Shown in pieces: positions 26,352 to 35,872 of a stretch of DNA of 64,000 bases (position 1 is the stretch's first letter; every line of letters begins with the position of its first letter). Under the pieces are notes generated by a model. That model had not been told where the DNA came from, did not search any database, and saw only the letters and a program-made list of their open reading frames with translations. Location of the stretch: assembly GCA_002376235.1 (NCBI GenBank), contig DFNX01000010.1, positions 290,077 through 354,076 on the forward strand, given 5' to 3'. The translations under genes and the position numbers were made by a program. The DNA comes from Neorhizobium sp. UBA3556 (lineage in GTDB: Bacteria; Pseudomonadota; Alphaproteobacteria; Rhizobiales; Rhizobiaceae).

Positions 26352-29141
26352 TTAGTAGTGGACCGACAGGCTATCGATCGGCGTCGCCTTCGGCGGCGCG
26401 AACTTCGTCAGGTTGATACCTTCGACTGCGACGCGATATTCCTCGATGCTCGGCGTACGGCCGAGGATCGCGGAAAGCACGACCAGCGGCGTGGAAGCGA
26501 GCAGCGATTCACCCTTCTTCTCGGCTGTGTCTTCAACGACGCGGCCCTGGAACAGACGGGTCGAGGTGGCCAGAACCGTATCGCCCTTCTCCGCCTTTTC
26601 CTGGTTGCCCATGCAAAGGTTGCAGCCCGGACGCTCGAGATAGAGAATGTTCTCGTATTCCGTACGGTTGCTGGTCTTCGGCTTCACGTCGTCGAACTCG
26701 AAGCCTGAATACTTCTGCAGGATCTCCCAGTCGCCTTCGGCCTTCAGCTCGTCGATGATGTTGTAGGTCGGTGCGGCAACGACGAGCGGTGCCTTGAACT
26801 CGACCTTGCCTTCGGCCTTTTCGAGGTTCTTCAGCATCTGGGCGACGATCTTGATGTCGCCCTTGTGCACCATGCAGGAACCGACAAAACCGAGGTCGAC
26901 CTTCTTGGTGCCGCCGTAATAGGAAACCGGACGGATCGTATCGTGGGTGTAGCGGCGCGAAACGTCGGCATTGTTGACGTCCGGGTCGGCGATCATCGGC
27001 TCGTCGATCAGGTCGAGATCGACCACGACTTCGGCGAAGTATTTCGCGTTGTCGTCCGGCTTCAGCGCCGGCTTCTCACCCGAACGGATCTCGGCAATGC
27101 GTGCATCTGCCTTATCGATAAGGCCCTGCAGCGTCTGGGCGGCATTGTCCATGCCCTTGTCGATCATGATCTGGATACGCGACTTGGCGATTTCCAGAGA
27201 CTCGATCAGCGTCGCGTCCTCGGAAATACAGATCGACGCCTTGGCCTTCATTTCGGCCGTCCAGTCGGTGAACGTGAAGGCCTGGTCGGCCAGCAGCGTG
27301 CCGATATGGACTTCGATGATCCGGCCCTGGAAGACGTTGTCACCATGCTGCTTGAGCATCTGCGCCTGGGTGGCATGCACCACGTCGCGGAAGTCCATGT
27401 AAGGCTGCATCGTGCCCTTGAAGGTCACCTTGACCGACTGCGGGATCGGCATGGTGGCCTCACCCGTGGCAAGCGCCAGAGCAACGGTACCGGAGTCGGC
27501 ACCGAAGGCGACGCCCTTCGACATGCGGGTATGGCTGTCGCCGCCGATGATGATAGCCCAGTCGTCCACGGTGATGTCGTTCAACACTTTGTGGATGACG
27601 TCGGTCATCGAATGATAGACGCCCTTCGGGTCACGCGCGGTGATGACGCCAAAGTTGTTCATGAAGGACATCAGCTTCGGAATGTTGACCTGAGCCTTCT
27701 TGTCCCAGACGGAAGCCGTGTGGCAGCCCGACTGATAGGCGCCGTCGACCAGCGGCGAAATGACGGTAGCCGCCATCGCTTCCAGTTCCTGCGCGGTCAT
27801 CAGACCGGTCGTATCCTGCGAGCCGACGATGTTGACGGTGACGCGAACGTCGGAACCGGCATGCAGAACCTTGCCCGGCGTCACGCCGACGGCGTTGCGG
27901 TTGAAGATCTTTTCAACCGCGGTCAGGCCCTGGCCTTCGAGCGAGATTTCCTTGTTCGGCGCAAAGACCGGCGTTGCCTCGACGCCGAGCGTCTGGGCGG
28001 CAAAGGTCTGCAGCTTCTTGCCGAAGACGATGGCGTAGGACGAGCCGGCTTTCATGAACTCGGTCTTCTGCGGCGTGAAGGAGGAAGCGATGTCGACCAG
28101 CTCTTCGCCGTTTTCGTCGCGCAGCTTCCGGTTCTTCGCATCGATCTTCAGAACCGTGCCGGTTTCGACCGAATACTTCTGTTCGAGGATCGGGTTACCG
28201 TCATTGTTGAGGATCGGCTTGCCGTTCTCGTCGAGCTTCTTCACCCAGTTCTTCAGATTGATGCCGATACCGCCGGTCACGTCGACCGTGGTCGCGAAGA
28301 TCGGCGAAATGCCGTTGGTGCCGGCGACGACCGGCGCGAAGTTGACGAAGGGAACATAAGGGCTGGACTGCTTGCCGGTCCACAGCGCCACATTGTTCAC
28401 GCCGGACATGCGCGACGAGCCGACGCCCATCGTGCCCTTTTCGGCAATCATCATCACCCGCTTGTCCGGATGCTGCTTCTGAAGCGCGACGATTTCCGCC
28501 TGCGCTTCCGGCGTGATCATACACTGACCATGCAGCTGGCGGTCGGAGCGCGAATGCGCCTGGTTGCCCGGCGACAGAAGGTCGGTCGAGATATCGCCTT
28601 CGGCGGCGATGAAGGTCACGACCTTGATCTCGTCTTCAACGTCGGGAAGCTTGGTGAAGAATTCGGCCTCGGCGTAGCTTTCCAGAACTTCCTTGGCGAT
28701 AGCATTGCCGGCCTTGTAGGCATCGCGCAGGCGGAACATGTCGGCGTCATAAAGGAAGACTTGCGTCTTCAGCACGTCGCCGGCTGCTTTGGCGATTGCC
28801 GCGTCATCGCCAAGCGCGATATCGAGCAGCACTTCGACCGAAGGACCACCCTTCATGTGCGACAAGAGTTCGAGCGCGAAGGTCGGGGTGATTTCCGGAA
28901 CGACCGTTTCACCGAGAATGATCTTCTTCAGGAAGGCGGCCTTGACGCCGGCAGCACTCGTCGTGCCCGGCAGCGTGTTGTAGATGAAGAATTTCAGGGC
29001 GTCCGCGCGATGCTCGTTGCCAGCATCTTCGATCAGCGTGATGATTTCAGCGGTCAACGCGCCATCATCGATCGGCTTGGGAGCAAGCCCTTGTGGTTCT
29101 CTGCTTTTGATTTCGGCCAGGTATTCGGAATACAGGTTCAT
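26352..29141 (-). CDS. acnB: Aconitate hydratase B
   Basis: Protein of 929 residues from the ATG at 29141; a GTG immediately before is also in frame. It has the AcnB-specific N-terminal HEAT-like domain ('MNLYSEYLAEIKSREPQGLAPKPIDD' region, residues ~1-160), the swivel domain next, and C-terminal iron-sulfur domains with cysteine ligands in 'ERPGCNLCMGNQ'. Other landmarks are 'GGDSHTRMSKGVAFGADSG' and 'GSCMVHKGDIKIVAQML'. It interconverts citrate and isocitrate in the TCA cycle. Many rhizobia rely on AcnA, so this may be a second aconitase. A terminator lies just downstream. Confidence 0.96.
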   Translation of the reverse strand: MNLYSEYLAEIKSREPQGLAPKPIDDGALTAEIITLIEDAGNEHRADALKFFIYNTLPGTTSAAGVKAAFLKKIILGETVVPEITPTFALELLSHMKGGPSVEVLLDIALGDDAAIAKAAGDVLKTQVFLYDADMFRLRDAYKAGNAIAKEVLESYAEAEFFTKLPDVEDEIKVVTFIAAEGDISTDLLSPGNQAHSRSDRQLHGQCMITPEAQAEIVALQKQHPDKRVMMIAEKGTMGVGSSRMSGVNNVALWTGKQSSPYVPFVNFAPVVAGTNGISPIFATTVDVTGGIGINLKNWVKKLDENGKPILNNDGNPILEQKYSVETGTVLKIDAKNRKLRDENGEELVDIASSFTPQKTEFMKAGSSYAIVFGKKLQTFAAQTLGVEATPVFAPNKEISLEGQGLTAVEKIFNRNAVGVTPGKVLHAGSDVRVTVNIVGSQDTTGLMTAQELEAMAATVISPLVDGAYQSGCHTASVWDKKAQVNIPKLMSFMNNFGVITARDPKGVYHSMTDVIHKVLNDITVDDWAIIIGGDSHTRMSKGVAFGADSGTVALALATGEATMPIPQSVKVTFKGTMQPYMDFRDVVHATQAQMLKQHGDNVFQGRIIEVHIGTLLADQAFTFTDWTAEMKAKASICISEDATLIESLEIAKSRIQIMIDKGMDNAAQTLQGLIDKADARIAEIRSGEKPALKPDDNAKYFAEVVVDLDLIDEPMIADPDVNNADVSRRYTHDTIRPVSYYGGTKKVDLGFVGSCMVHKGDIKIVAQMLKNLEKAEGKVEFKAPLVVAAPTYNIIDELKAEGDWEILQKYSGFEFDDVKPKTSNRTEYENILYLERPGCNLCMGNQEKAEKGDTVLATSTRLFQGRVVEDTAEKKGESLLASTPLVVLSAILGRTPSIEEYRVAVEGINLTKFAPPKATPIDSLSVHY

Positions 29142-29430
29142 CACAGTCCCAACGTCATTAGCTTTTCGGCGCTGAAACGCAGCACCACCGAACGGTTATA
29201 CGGCCCAGGGCCTTCGGGTTTGGAGTACGTCAACCGAGCCCGTGTGACAAGATACCGCATTTCAGTAAATGCAGTCCTCAGGCTTCAGCACTTATCGGCT
29301 GACGATGACCGATCGCGTTCTTAATCGATCGGCGCCCCGGAAGCCATAGATTTCAGCAGAACCGGACTTTCTCATCCGCGTGACAACGAAACTGCAAGAC
29401 AGGATTTCTCGACTATAAACCTCGAGTTTT

Positions 29431-30207
29431 CTAGCGGTCGAACATGTCCTGCCATTGCTTCTCGCCGACGAGGCAATCGCTCTTGGCCGGCTTGTCGGCA
29501 ATACGTCTGATCTGCGGCTGCGGCTCGATCCCGCTGACTTCCATGACCAGCTTGCGGCGAACCGCAACGCCGAAATCCTCGATCTTGTGCACCGGCAGTA
29601 CGAAGGAGCCAGGACCGCCCGCAACGCAATCGCTGTAATACTGATCCAGCTTGCCGGGCGTTCCCGAAGGTCTCAGCATAATGGCGAGACCATTGATGAC
29701 GATACCCGCCTCGACTGCCTTGTCGCGCGCCGGTGTCACCGGATTGCCCGAATTGTTCGGTCCGTCACCGGAAACATCGATCACCTGGCGAAGACCGTGA
29801 TAGGAATTGGAGACCAGCATGGTCGCGCCCTGCACGATTGCGGCCGAAATCGACGTGCGCCGCTGCATCTCGACAGGCCGCGCCTCGACCTTGTTTGCAA
29901 AGGCGATCGCATCCTCTTCGCTCTCGATCACCTGCCAGTCGATCACCGACCCCTGCACGACATCGCCTGCCCATTCGAAATAACTGATGGCGATCCGCCC
30001 GGTCAGCCCGTTCTTCACCGCATCGATGAACTCTTTATGCTTGAGGGCCGACACGTAACCTTCGCGCTGAATGCGGGCTTCTTCCGTGTCCATGGATCGG
30101 GATGTGTCGACCGCAAGCACGAGTTCGACATCAACCTCCTGCCCGCCTTGCACGATTGCGGCATTTGTCGCGGAAAGGGTCATTAACATTGCAAGTGTCG
30201 TGAGCAT
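29431..30207 (-). CDS. DUF1194 family secreted von Willebrand A-type protein
   Basis: Protein of 258 residues if started at the ATG at 30207, which gives a short hydrophobic signal peptide ('MLTTLAMLMTLSATNAA'). A vWA-like domain follows with the MIDAS-type 'VDTSRSMD' and 'VIDVSGDGPNN'. The C-terminal third contains 'LPSG/DQYYSDCVAGGPGSF'-like features of DUF1194. Such proteins are exported alphaproteobacterial vWA proteins of unknown function, probably metal-dependent ligand binders in the periplasm. It stands alone, ~220 bp from the 80-residue gene on its upstream side (that gene ends at 30318). Confidence 0.78.
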   Translation of the reverse strand: MLTTLAMLMTLSATNAAIVQGGQEVDVELVLAVDTSRSMDTEEARIQREGYVSALKHKEFIDAVKNGLTGRIAISYFEWAGDVVQGSVIDWQVIESEEDAIAFANKVEARPVEMQRRTSISAAIVQGATMLVSNSYHGLRQVIDVSGDGPNNSGNPVTPARDKAVEAGIVINGLAIMLRPSGTPGKLDQYYSDCVAGGPGSFVLPVHKIEDFGVAVRRKLVMEVSGIEPQPQIRRIADKPAKSDCLVGEKQWQDMFDR

Positions 30208-30317
30208 GGCAATCCATTCACTGCAGTGTCGATTGCCGGACTGTAACACAGGATATTGCCGGAGCGATCCCCTTCCCTCATGCGGGAACATCGCTCGGCT
30301 CAAATTTCAGTGATGCC

Positions 30318-30560
30318 TTATTCAGCAGCAGCCGGATAAGGCCCATCCTTCATCGCCTCAATCAGGCATTCCATGATCGCCGCTCGAAGGGCATAGGTGT
30401 TGGCGCTTGTCTGTTTCCGATCCAGGCTCTGGGCGGCTTCTACGAGCCGCATGCCTTGATGCACCACGATCTGGTGCGCGCGATTCATGGCCCAGTGTTC
30501 GATTGAACTGCCATGATCAAGTACATGACTTTGTGCGCTCAATGTAACCTCGCTCATCAT
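30318..30560 (-). CDS. Small hypothetical protein
   Basis: Frame of 80 residues with two alternative ATGs (30560 or 30557). The sequence is helical and soluble, with charged segments ('HQGMRLVEAAQSLDRKQTSANTYALRAAIMECLIEAMKDG') and no signal peptide. Codon use resembles neighbouring genes. I do not recognise it. It is on the same strand as the DUF1194 gene, ~110 bp upstream of its start. Confidence 0.5.
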   Translation of the reverse strand: MMSEVTLSAQSHVLDHGSSIEHWAMNRAHQIVVHQGMRLVEAAQSLDRKQTSANTYALRAAIMECLIEAMKDGPYPAAAE

Positions 30561-30650
30561 CAGCGTTTACTGCGAATCATCTCGCTGGGCCGATGCTAAT
30601 ACAGGTTCATGTTCGCGTGAATCCTTAACGCCTCACAGTATTATCAAAAC

Positions 30651-30749
30651 TCAAGAAAAACCGAGATTTTTCAATGAAGCCAGGTTTTCATTGGTAACAA
30701 TTCCTCCTGAAACCTGTGAAACTTTCGTGTTTTCAATTATTTCTGCCAT
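30651..30749 (-). CDS. Possible 32-residue peptide gene starting at the IS6 copy 2 boundary
   Basis: A short frame reading 'MAEIIENTKVSQVSGG' at its start and ending 'SLKNLGFS' begins 6 nt inside the flank of IS6 copy 2. If the block between IS copies 1 and 2 is flipped back, its ATG is preceded by sequence now at 12860-12884 (AGGAAATACCTGCTGTG), giving a plausible but weak ribosome-binding site. It may be a real peptide, or the remnant of one cut from its promoter by the IS. Low confidence. Confidence 0.3.
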   Translation of the reverse strand: MAEIIENTKVSQVSGGIVTNENLASLKNLGFS

Positions 30750-30755
30750 CACAGC

Positions 30756-31561
30756 GGTGATGTCACGTTGTCTGCAGCTTAACGGTTGACGGGTAATTGG
30801 GCGAGGATGAGCTCGACGACAATCAGTTACAAGAACCACCACTTTCCACCGCAGATTATCTCGCATGCGGTTGGCTTTATTTCCGGTTCCTTTTGAGCCT
30901 GCGGCTGGTCGAGGAAATGCTGTTGGAGCGTGGCATCGTCGTGTCCTACGAAACGATGCGCAGATGGGGCCGCAAGTTCGGCGCGGCTTACGCGAAGCAG
31001 TTGCGCGAAAGAAGTCTTCGCGGAAATATATCTCCCATCTGGACGAGGTCGTGATTTCCATCGGCGGTCGCAAGCATTGGCTTTGGCGAGCCGTTGACCA
31101 GGACAGATATGTTCTCGACGAGATCGTCCAGGCAGGTCTCGACACCAGAGCAGCCAGGCGATTACTGGTCAGGCTGCTGAGGAAGCAAGGCCTGGCGCCG
31201 CAGCGGATCATCACCGACAAGCTGCGCTCATATGGAGCTGCAAGACGTAACGTAATGCCCGGCGTCGAACATCGATCGCACAAAGGGCTGAACTATCGCG
31301 CGGAGAATTCTCAGGTACCGCTTCGAAAACGGGAACGGATTGTGCCGGGCTTCCGAACGGTCGGCGGCTTGCAACGTTTCATCTCGGTCTATTCAGCAGT
31401 CAGAAATCTCTTCGTCCCGCCGCATCATAGACGCTCATCCTTAGCCGCCTACATTCATCGCACCCGCGCCATGGCGCAGTGGAAGGCCGTGACCAGCGCA
31501 ATGGCCTGACGTCACAGACAAAAACATCGTTCGGACGTTGATAAAACAACGTGACATCGCC
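30756..31561 (+). mobile_element. IS6-family insertion sequence, copy 2, frameshifted
   Basis: An 806-bp element with ends GGTGATGTCAC (left) and, reverse complemented, GGCGATGTCAC (right). The transposase is split into two frames: 30797-31054 encodes the N-terminal helix-turn-helix part, and the next frame to 31509 encodes the DDE core ('HLDEVVISIGGRKHWLWRAVDQD', 'IITDKLRSYG'). The split comes from one missing base in 'TTGCG-CGAAAGAAG' compared with copy 1. The 8 bp on the left (30748-30755, atcacagc) match, inverted, the outer flank of copy 1. No direct target duplication is seen on the right. Confidence 0.87.
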
Positions 31562-31582
31562 CATTCGTGCGGTTTATTCATT

Positions 31583-33514
31583 TCACGTAGGGGCGTCTTT
31601 GATGAGTACCGGCTTCTGGTTCGCGATGGTCTGCAGCGCTGCGGCAGCCGGATTGCCGGCGGTATTGTCTCCGCCCACATGCACCGTCGGCTGCGCGAAT
31701 TGGATTCCGTTCGCGACGAACGCCTCTCGCAACAGCAGATTGGCCCGCCGCCGGATAAAAGATTGCATCGGGGAAGGCTTCAGCATCATACCGAAACTGA
31801 GCACCAAGCCATAATCACCGAATTCCTCTACGCCTTTCATCTTCAGCGGCTCGATGAACAACGACTCGAGCTCGGGATCTTCCGCCAGCGTTGCGCCGAT
31901 CTTCTTGGTGAGCTTGCGCGCCATCTCCAGATCCGTATCGAAGCCGACGGAGATGCGAAATTTGACGACGCCCCAGTCCCGGCTCATGTTCTCTACAGCT
32001 CCCAGCTCTCCGAAAGGAACTGTAAAAATCGGACCCCGATGATGCCTGAGGCGGACCGAGCGGAGGCTGAATCCTTCCACCGTACCCTTGTAGCTTTTCG
32101 CCTGAATATATTCCCCAACCCGAAATGCGTCATCGAGCATGTAGAACACGCCGCTGATCACGTCCTTGACGAGCGTCTGCGATCCGAAACCGATTGCTAC
32201 GCCGAAAACGCCGGCGCCAGCGATGAGCGGGCCGATCTGAACTCCGACCTCCGCGAGCACGATGAGCGCGGTTATGATCAGCACGAAGGCCGCCAGCGCA
32301 TTGCGCAAGATAGGCAAGAGCGTCCGCAAACGGCCCCGACGCGCCGCCTCTCCTGGCGCAAGACTGGCCTCGTCTCCGCTTGTTACCATTCCGTCGATCC
32401 AGCATTTCGCCAGATGCCAGAGCAGGTCCGCGACAAGGACGACGACAACGCTCTTCAGGAGACCATAGAACATGACGGACATTTCGGGATTTCGCTGGGC
32501 TATTCCATCCGAGTTGACCTCCCATACGCCCGCGAGCCAGGCCGCCGCTGCGAGTATGATCGCGGCCCGCACGCCGCGCACGACGAGAACGCTGCGCAAA
32601 CCCGTCGCTTGAGGTGCGACCCGCAAGCATGCTTCGCTCGCATCCCGCAGCACGCCCGGCAGGAACAGAGCAAAGATGCCGATCCAGAATAACCCCTTGA
32701 ACCCGAGAGACCAGAGCAACCAGACCACAAAGGCGGCGGCACTCACAGAGACCCTGCGCAACACGCTGCGCGTTCGAACCGACCAGATTGACTCGAGCCA
32801 GAGGGCCAAAAGGAGGATTGAGAAGAGGCAGGAAATTGCATCGACGACGCTCCTGTCGAGCCCGATCAGCGGACCCGCTATCGCGCCGGCAATGGCGAAG
32901 ATCGCGGTACCCGCCAGAAGCCGCATCCGCGTCCGGCCTTGAGGCGGATCGCCCAACGCAACGAGCGCGGAGATCAGACGGAAGCAAACAAAGGCGGCCA
33001 AGTAGACAAGCAGGACGATCCGGGCCAAGGGCGGCCAGTCGACGGCAAAAAATACGATGGACATAGACATTGTGAACACGACGATAGGCAATACTCCGGC
33101 GAGAAAGCCGTCGACAGCACGGCGTGTCTTCAGATAAAGCCACTCCCCGATCAGGCCGACCGCAATCAAGCCGGCAAAGATGACGAAAACAGGCGAATAG
33201 CCACGCGACACCGCATCCTCACGCACACGCCGGGCGCCGCTCAGAACCTCCGCGGGGACCCGGGGAACGGCATTGACGATTGCATTAATGCGCGCACGTA
33301 TTGCTGTTTCCCAAGCCGATATCGACGCGACGGCCGGCGGTGTGGATGGCGCAACCTCGACGGGCTCTGGATTGCGCTTCAACCACGACCGGACGTCCGG
33401 ATCCTCGAGGAGTTTCGAAAGCGCGTCGATCTTCTCCGGCAAGGAGCCGGGCGGCTGCGCATGGGCGGTCGCGACCGCCAGAAGGATGAACAGCAGTACG
33501 GTGAACCATCTCAT
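31583..33514 (-). CDS. Large MscS-family mechanosensitive channel
   Basis: Protein of 643 residues from the ATG at 33514, which yields a clear signal peptide ('MRWFTVLLFILLAVATAHA'). A periplasmic segment (~20-130) is followed by about ten membrane helices and the MscS core (~430-640) with 'GPLIAGAGVFGVAIGFGSQTLVKDVISG' and 'VGEYIQAKSYKGTVEGFSLRSVRLR'. It belongs to the larger MscK/YnaI-like class that releases osmolytes on hypo-osmotic shock. It is followed by IS6 copy 2, and a K+ channel gene lies upstream on the same strand. Confidence 0.9.
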   Translation of the reverse strand: MRWFTVLLFILLAVATAHAQPPGSLPEKIDALSKLLEDPDVRSWLKRNPEPVEVAPSTPPAVASISAWETAIRARINAIVNAVPRVPAEVLSGARRVREDAVSRGYSPVFVIFAGLIAVGLIGEWLYLKTRRAVDGFLAGVLPIVVFTMSMSIVFFAVDWPPLARIVLLVYLAAFVCFRLISALVALGDPPQGRTRMRLLAGTAIFAIAGAIAGPLIGLDRSVVDAISCLFSILLLALWLESIWSVRTRSVLRRVSVSAAAFVVWLLWSLGFKGLFWIGIFALFLPGVLRDASEACLRVAPQATGLRSVLVVRGVRAAIILAAAAWLAGVWEVNSDGIAQRNPEMSVMFYGLLKSVVVVLVADLLWHLAKCWIDGMVTSGDEASLAPGEAARRGRLRTLLPILRNALAAFVLIITALIVLAEVGVQIGPLIAGAGVFGVAIGFGSQTLVKDVISGVFYMLDDAFRVGEYIQAKSYKGTVEGFSLRSVRLRHHRGPIFTVPFGELGAVENMSRDWGVVKFRISVGFDTDLEMARKLTKKIGATLAEDPELESLFIEPLKMKGVEEFGDYGLVLSFGMMLKPSPMQSFIRRRANLLLREAFVANGIQFAQPTVHVGGDNTAGNPAAAALQTIANQKPVLIKDAPT

Positions 33515-33627
33515 TTTCGTTGCAACCTCTGTCGGGAGAATAGCAACCAGGGATGCGGCGTATACGTATAATACTGTAGCCTCCACTCCCGCATCGCGAC
33601 CTCGGATCGCGCGCCCGCCGGCCCTCA

Positions 33628-34071
33628 TCAACCGTCAGAGCGAGGTTGTACACCACCTTCTGGAAACCATAGTGCGGCGGAAATCTTGAAAAGGAACGCC
33701 GTCGTCCAGCCGAATAGCAGGATGCCGTTGACACCTTCGAACGCGCTTGCGATCCGCCATTCCCCGGAAAGGACGACATCGCCGTAACCGATGGTGGCAA
33801 AGGTGATCGCAGAAAAGTAAATCGCCTCTTCCATGCTCTGAAGAGCGCCGAAAAACCTGTAGGCCAGAGCCCATATGGCGATTTCAAAGAAATGCGCGGC
33901 CACGAACCCCATCAAGAAGACATAGCTGAGACAAAGCCGCTTGAAATTCGAGAAGCCGGCAGCCTGATTGATAGGGAGGGCAAAAAGACGATAGAGGCAC
34001 AGCACCACCAGGCCGTGGATGATGATGGTGGCAAAGAGTATTGCGGCGGCGGCGAGAACAACCTTGAACAT
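33628..34071 (-). CDS. Small potassium channel, Ion_trans_2 type
   Basis: Protein of 147 residues from the ATG at 34071. Three hydrophobic helices (about 3-28, 48-70 and 112-132) surround a pore loop with the K+ selectivity filter TIGYGD (residues 93-98). There is no RCK/TrkA domain. The longer upstream frame is arginine-rich and looks non-coding. It sits 113 bp upstream of the MscS gene on the same strand and 91 bp downstream of the SulP gene, so the three may form an ion-homeostasis unit. Confidence 0.88.
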   Translation of the reverse strand: MFKVVLAAAAILFATIIIHGLVVLCLYRLFALPINQAAGFSNFKRLCLSYVFLMGFVAAHFFEIAIWALAYRFFGALQSMEEAIYFSAITFATIGYGDVVLSGEWRIASAFEGVNGILLFGWTTAFLFKISAALWFPEGGVQPRSDG

Positions 34072-34162
34072 GGTCGATAGGCTCCTCCCGAGCTCTAAGA
34101 ACGGGCGCCGCCGGTTAGGCAGCCACTGTCGGCACATTGAAACTTTTGCGAGCCTCGCGACC

Positions 34163-35872
34163 TCAGATGTCCTCGCGTCCCGGACCGATCGGCGTCGACG
34201 GCGGTGAGGTCTCGACATTCGTTCGGTAGAAAGCAATCCCCGCGTCGACGGTCTTGAACAGCCGCGCTTCGCCTAGTCGCGAGGCAAAATCGGATGCCCG
34301 CACGTAATCAAGAACATCCGGATTGAGGCTTGCCAGCCATAGTGTAACGCCTTCCGCCCCGAAGTTTTGATCGCTGGCTATCACCATCTGCAGGGCCGAA
34401 TATTCGATATCGAAGACACGGCTGAGGTCGAGCAGAAGCACCCTCGGACCGTGCTGGACGACAAGGTCGCGGATCCGGTCGGAGACCTGCTGTTCATTGG
34501 CAAAAAACAGCCGTCCTTCCGGTCTCAGGATCAGCAAGCCTTCCGGCGTATCATCCCCCGGATGGGCAGCAGAAACCGGCCACAGCGCCGGATCTCCGCG
34601 ACTGCGGCCCATGACATGGATCCTCGGATTGGCCGACTGGCTGGCAAGGCCGAGCAGGGAGACCGCGATGGCGATGACAATGCCCTGCAACGTGCCGAAG
34701 AAGAGAACGCCCAGAAGCGCCGCCAGCGCCCAGCGGAACTCCATCCTGCGTACCCGCCTTATGGCGGAAAATTCCTGGGGCTGGATCAAACCGACCGAAT
34801 AGACGATGACGATAGCCGAAAGGGCAGCCTGCGGCAGCAGGCCCAGCAATGGTGCCAGGACAAGCATGGTCGCAACCGAGGCGGCAGCGGTAAACAGTGA
34901 AGCGGTTTGCGATCTCCCGCCCAGCGCGCGAACCACCGCCGTCTGCGACGTGCCGCCGCCGGCCGGCATTGCGCCGAACAGCGCGCCGCCGAAATTCGCA
35001 GCACCGACCGCAACCAGCTCCCGGTTCGCCCTGATAGGAGGATCGGCAGCAACAGCAAAGGCGCGGCCGGCGGCGACCGTCTCGGTAAAGCTCATCAGAG
35101 CAACCCCGACTGCGCCCGGAAGCAGGATGAGGACAAGGTCAAGATCAGGGAGCGTCACGGCGGGCAGCGCCCGCGGAATGTGTCCGACGATGGCGACGCC
35201 ATGGCTGTTCAGGTCGAACAGCCATGAGCCCATAATGGCGCCGCCGACGATACCAAGTGGGGCGGGAGAATGCGGCCACAGATGCTCCACCGCGAGAAGC
35301 AGGGAAAGTGCGAGCAGCCCGACCACGGCCGTGCTCGCAGAGGCGTCGGGCAGGTGCTGAAGGAAGCCCAGTATGTCCCTGAAAAAACCCTGCTTGAAGG
35401 GGTGAAGCCCGAACAGCTTGGGCAGTTGGTCGAGAATGATGACCAGTCCGATGCCCGCCTTGAACCCGATCAGCACGGGCAGCGAAATTAAATTGGCGAC
35501 GAATCCGAGGCGCAAGATCGCGGCGAGCACCAGCAGCAGGCCCGTCAAGGCGGTGAATGTCGCCGTGGCGACGATTAGCCTGCCCGGGTCGCTGTCGGGC
35601 ACGACAGTCTGCAATTCTGCCGCGGTCAGAATGGCGATGGTTGTCGTCGAGCTCACGCTCAACACGCGCGAGGAGCCGAGCAGGGCATAGATGATGGTGG
35701 GCAGGAATGCCGTATATATGCCGACGATGACCGGCAGTCCGGCAACCGTGGCATAGGCCATCGCCTTGGGCAGGACGACTGCCGCCGCCGTCAGCCCCGC
35801 AATCGCGTCAGCCTTTTTCGTCTGGCTGAAGGAACGGGGCGTGTTTCTGGCGAACTCGGTCTCGGGTATCAT
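34163..35872 (-). CDS. SulP-family anion transporter with STAS domain
   Basis: Protein of 569 residues. The SulP membrane domain (~25-410) includes 'AYATVAGLPVIVGIYTAFLPTIIYALLGSSR' and 'MPAGGGTSQTAVVRALGGRSQ'. A cytoplasmic STAS domain follows (~440-550) with 'VLLLDLSRVFDIEYSALQMV'. SulP proteins move sulfate, bicarbonate or C4-dicarboxylates, often coupled to Na+ or H+; the substrate is not predictable here. It is on the same strand as the K+ and MscS channel genes. A perfect CGGTA-TTT-TACCG palindrome lies ~330 bp upstream. Confidence 0.92.
   Translation of the reverse strand: MIPETEFARNTPRSFSQTKKADAIAGLTAAAVVLPKAMAYATVAGLPVIVGIYTAFLPTIIYALLGSSRVLSVSSTTTIAILTAAELQTVVPDSDPGRLIVATATFTALTGLLLVLAAILRLGFVANLISLPVLIGFKAGIGLVIILDQLPKLFGLHPFKQGFFRDILGFLQHLPDASASTAVVGLLALSLLLAVEHLWPHSPAPLGIVGGAIMGSWLFDLNSHGVAIVGHIPRALPAVTLPDLDLVLILLPGAVGVALMSFTETVAAGRAFAVAADPPIRANRELVAVGAANFGGALFGAMPAGGGTSQTAVVRALGGRSQTASLFTAAASVATMLVLAPLLGLLPQAALSAIVIVYSVGLIQPQEFSAIRRVRRMEFRWALAALLGVLFFGTLQGIVIAIAVSLLGLASQSANPRIHVMGRSRGDPALWPVSAAHPGDDTPEGLLILRPEGRLFFANEQQVSDRIRDLVVQHGPRVLLLDLSRVFDIEYSALQMVIASDQNFGAEGVTLWLASLNPDVLDYVRASDFASRLGEARLFKTVDAGIAFYRTNVETSPPSTPIGPGREDI

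Noticed and set aside
26865..29324. Very long open frame (over 800 codons) on the + strand opposite acnB
   Set aside because: It is antisense to a full-length, motif-complete acnB; such shadows arise from codon bias in high-GC genes. The sequence is low-complexity (Arg, His, Asp, Gly) with no domain.
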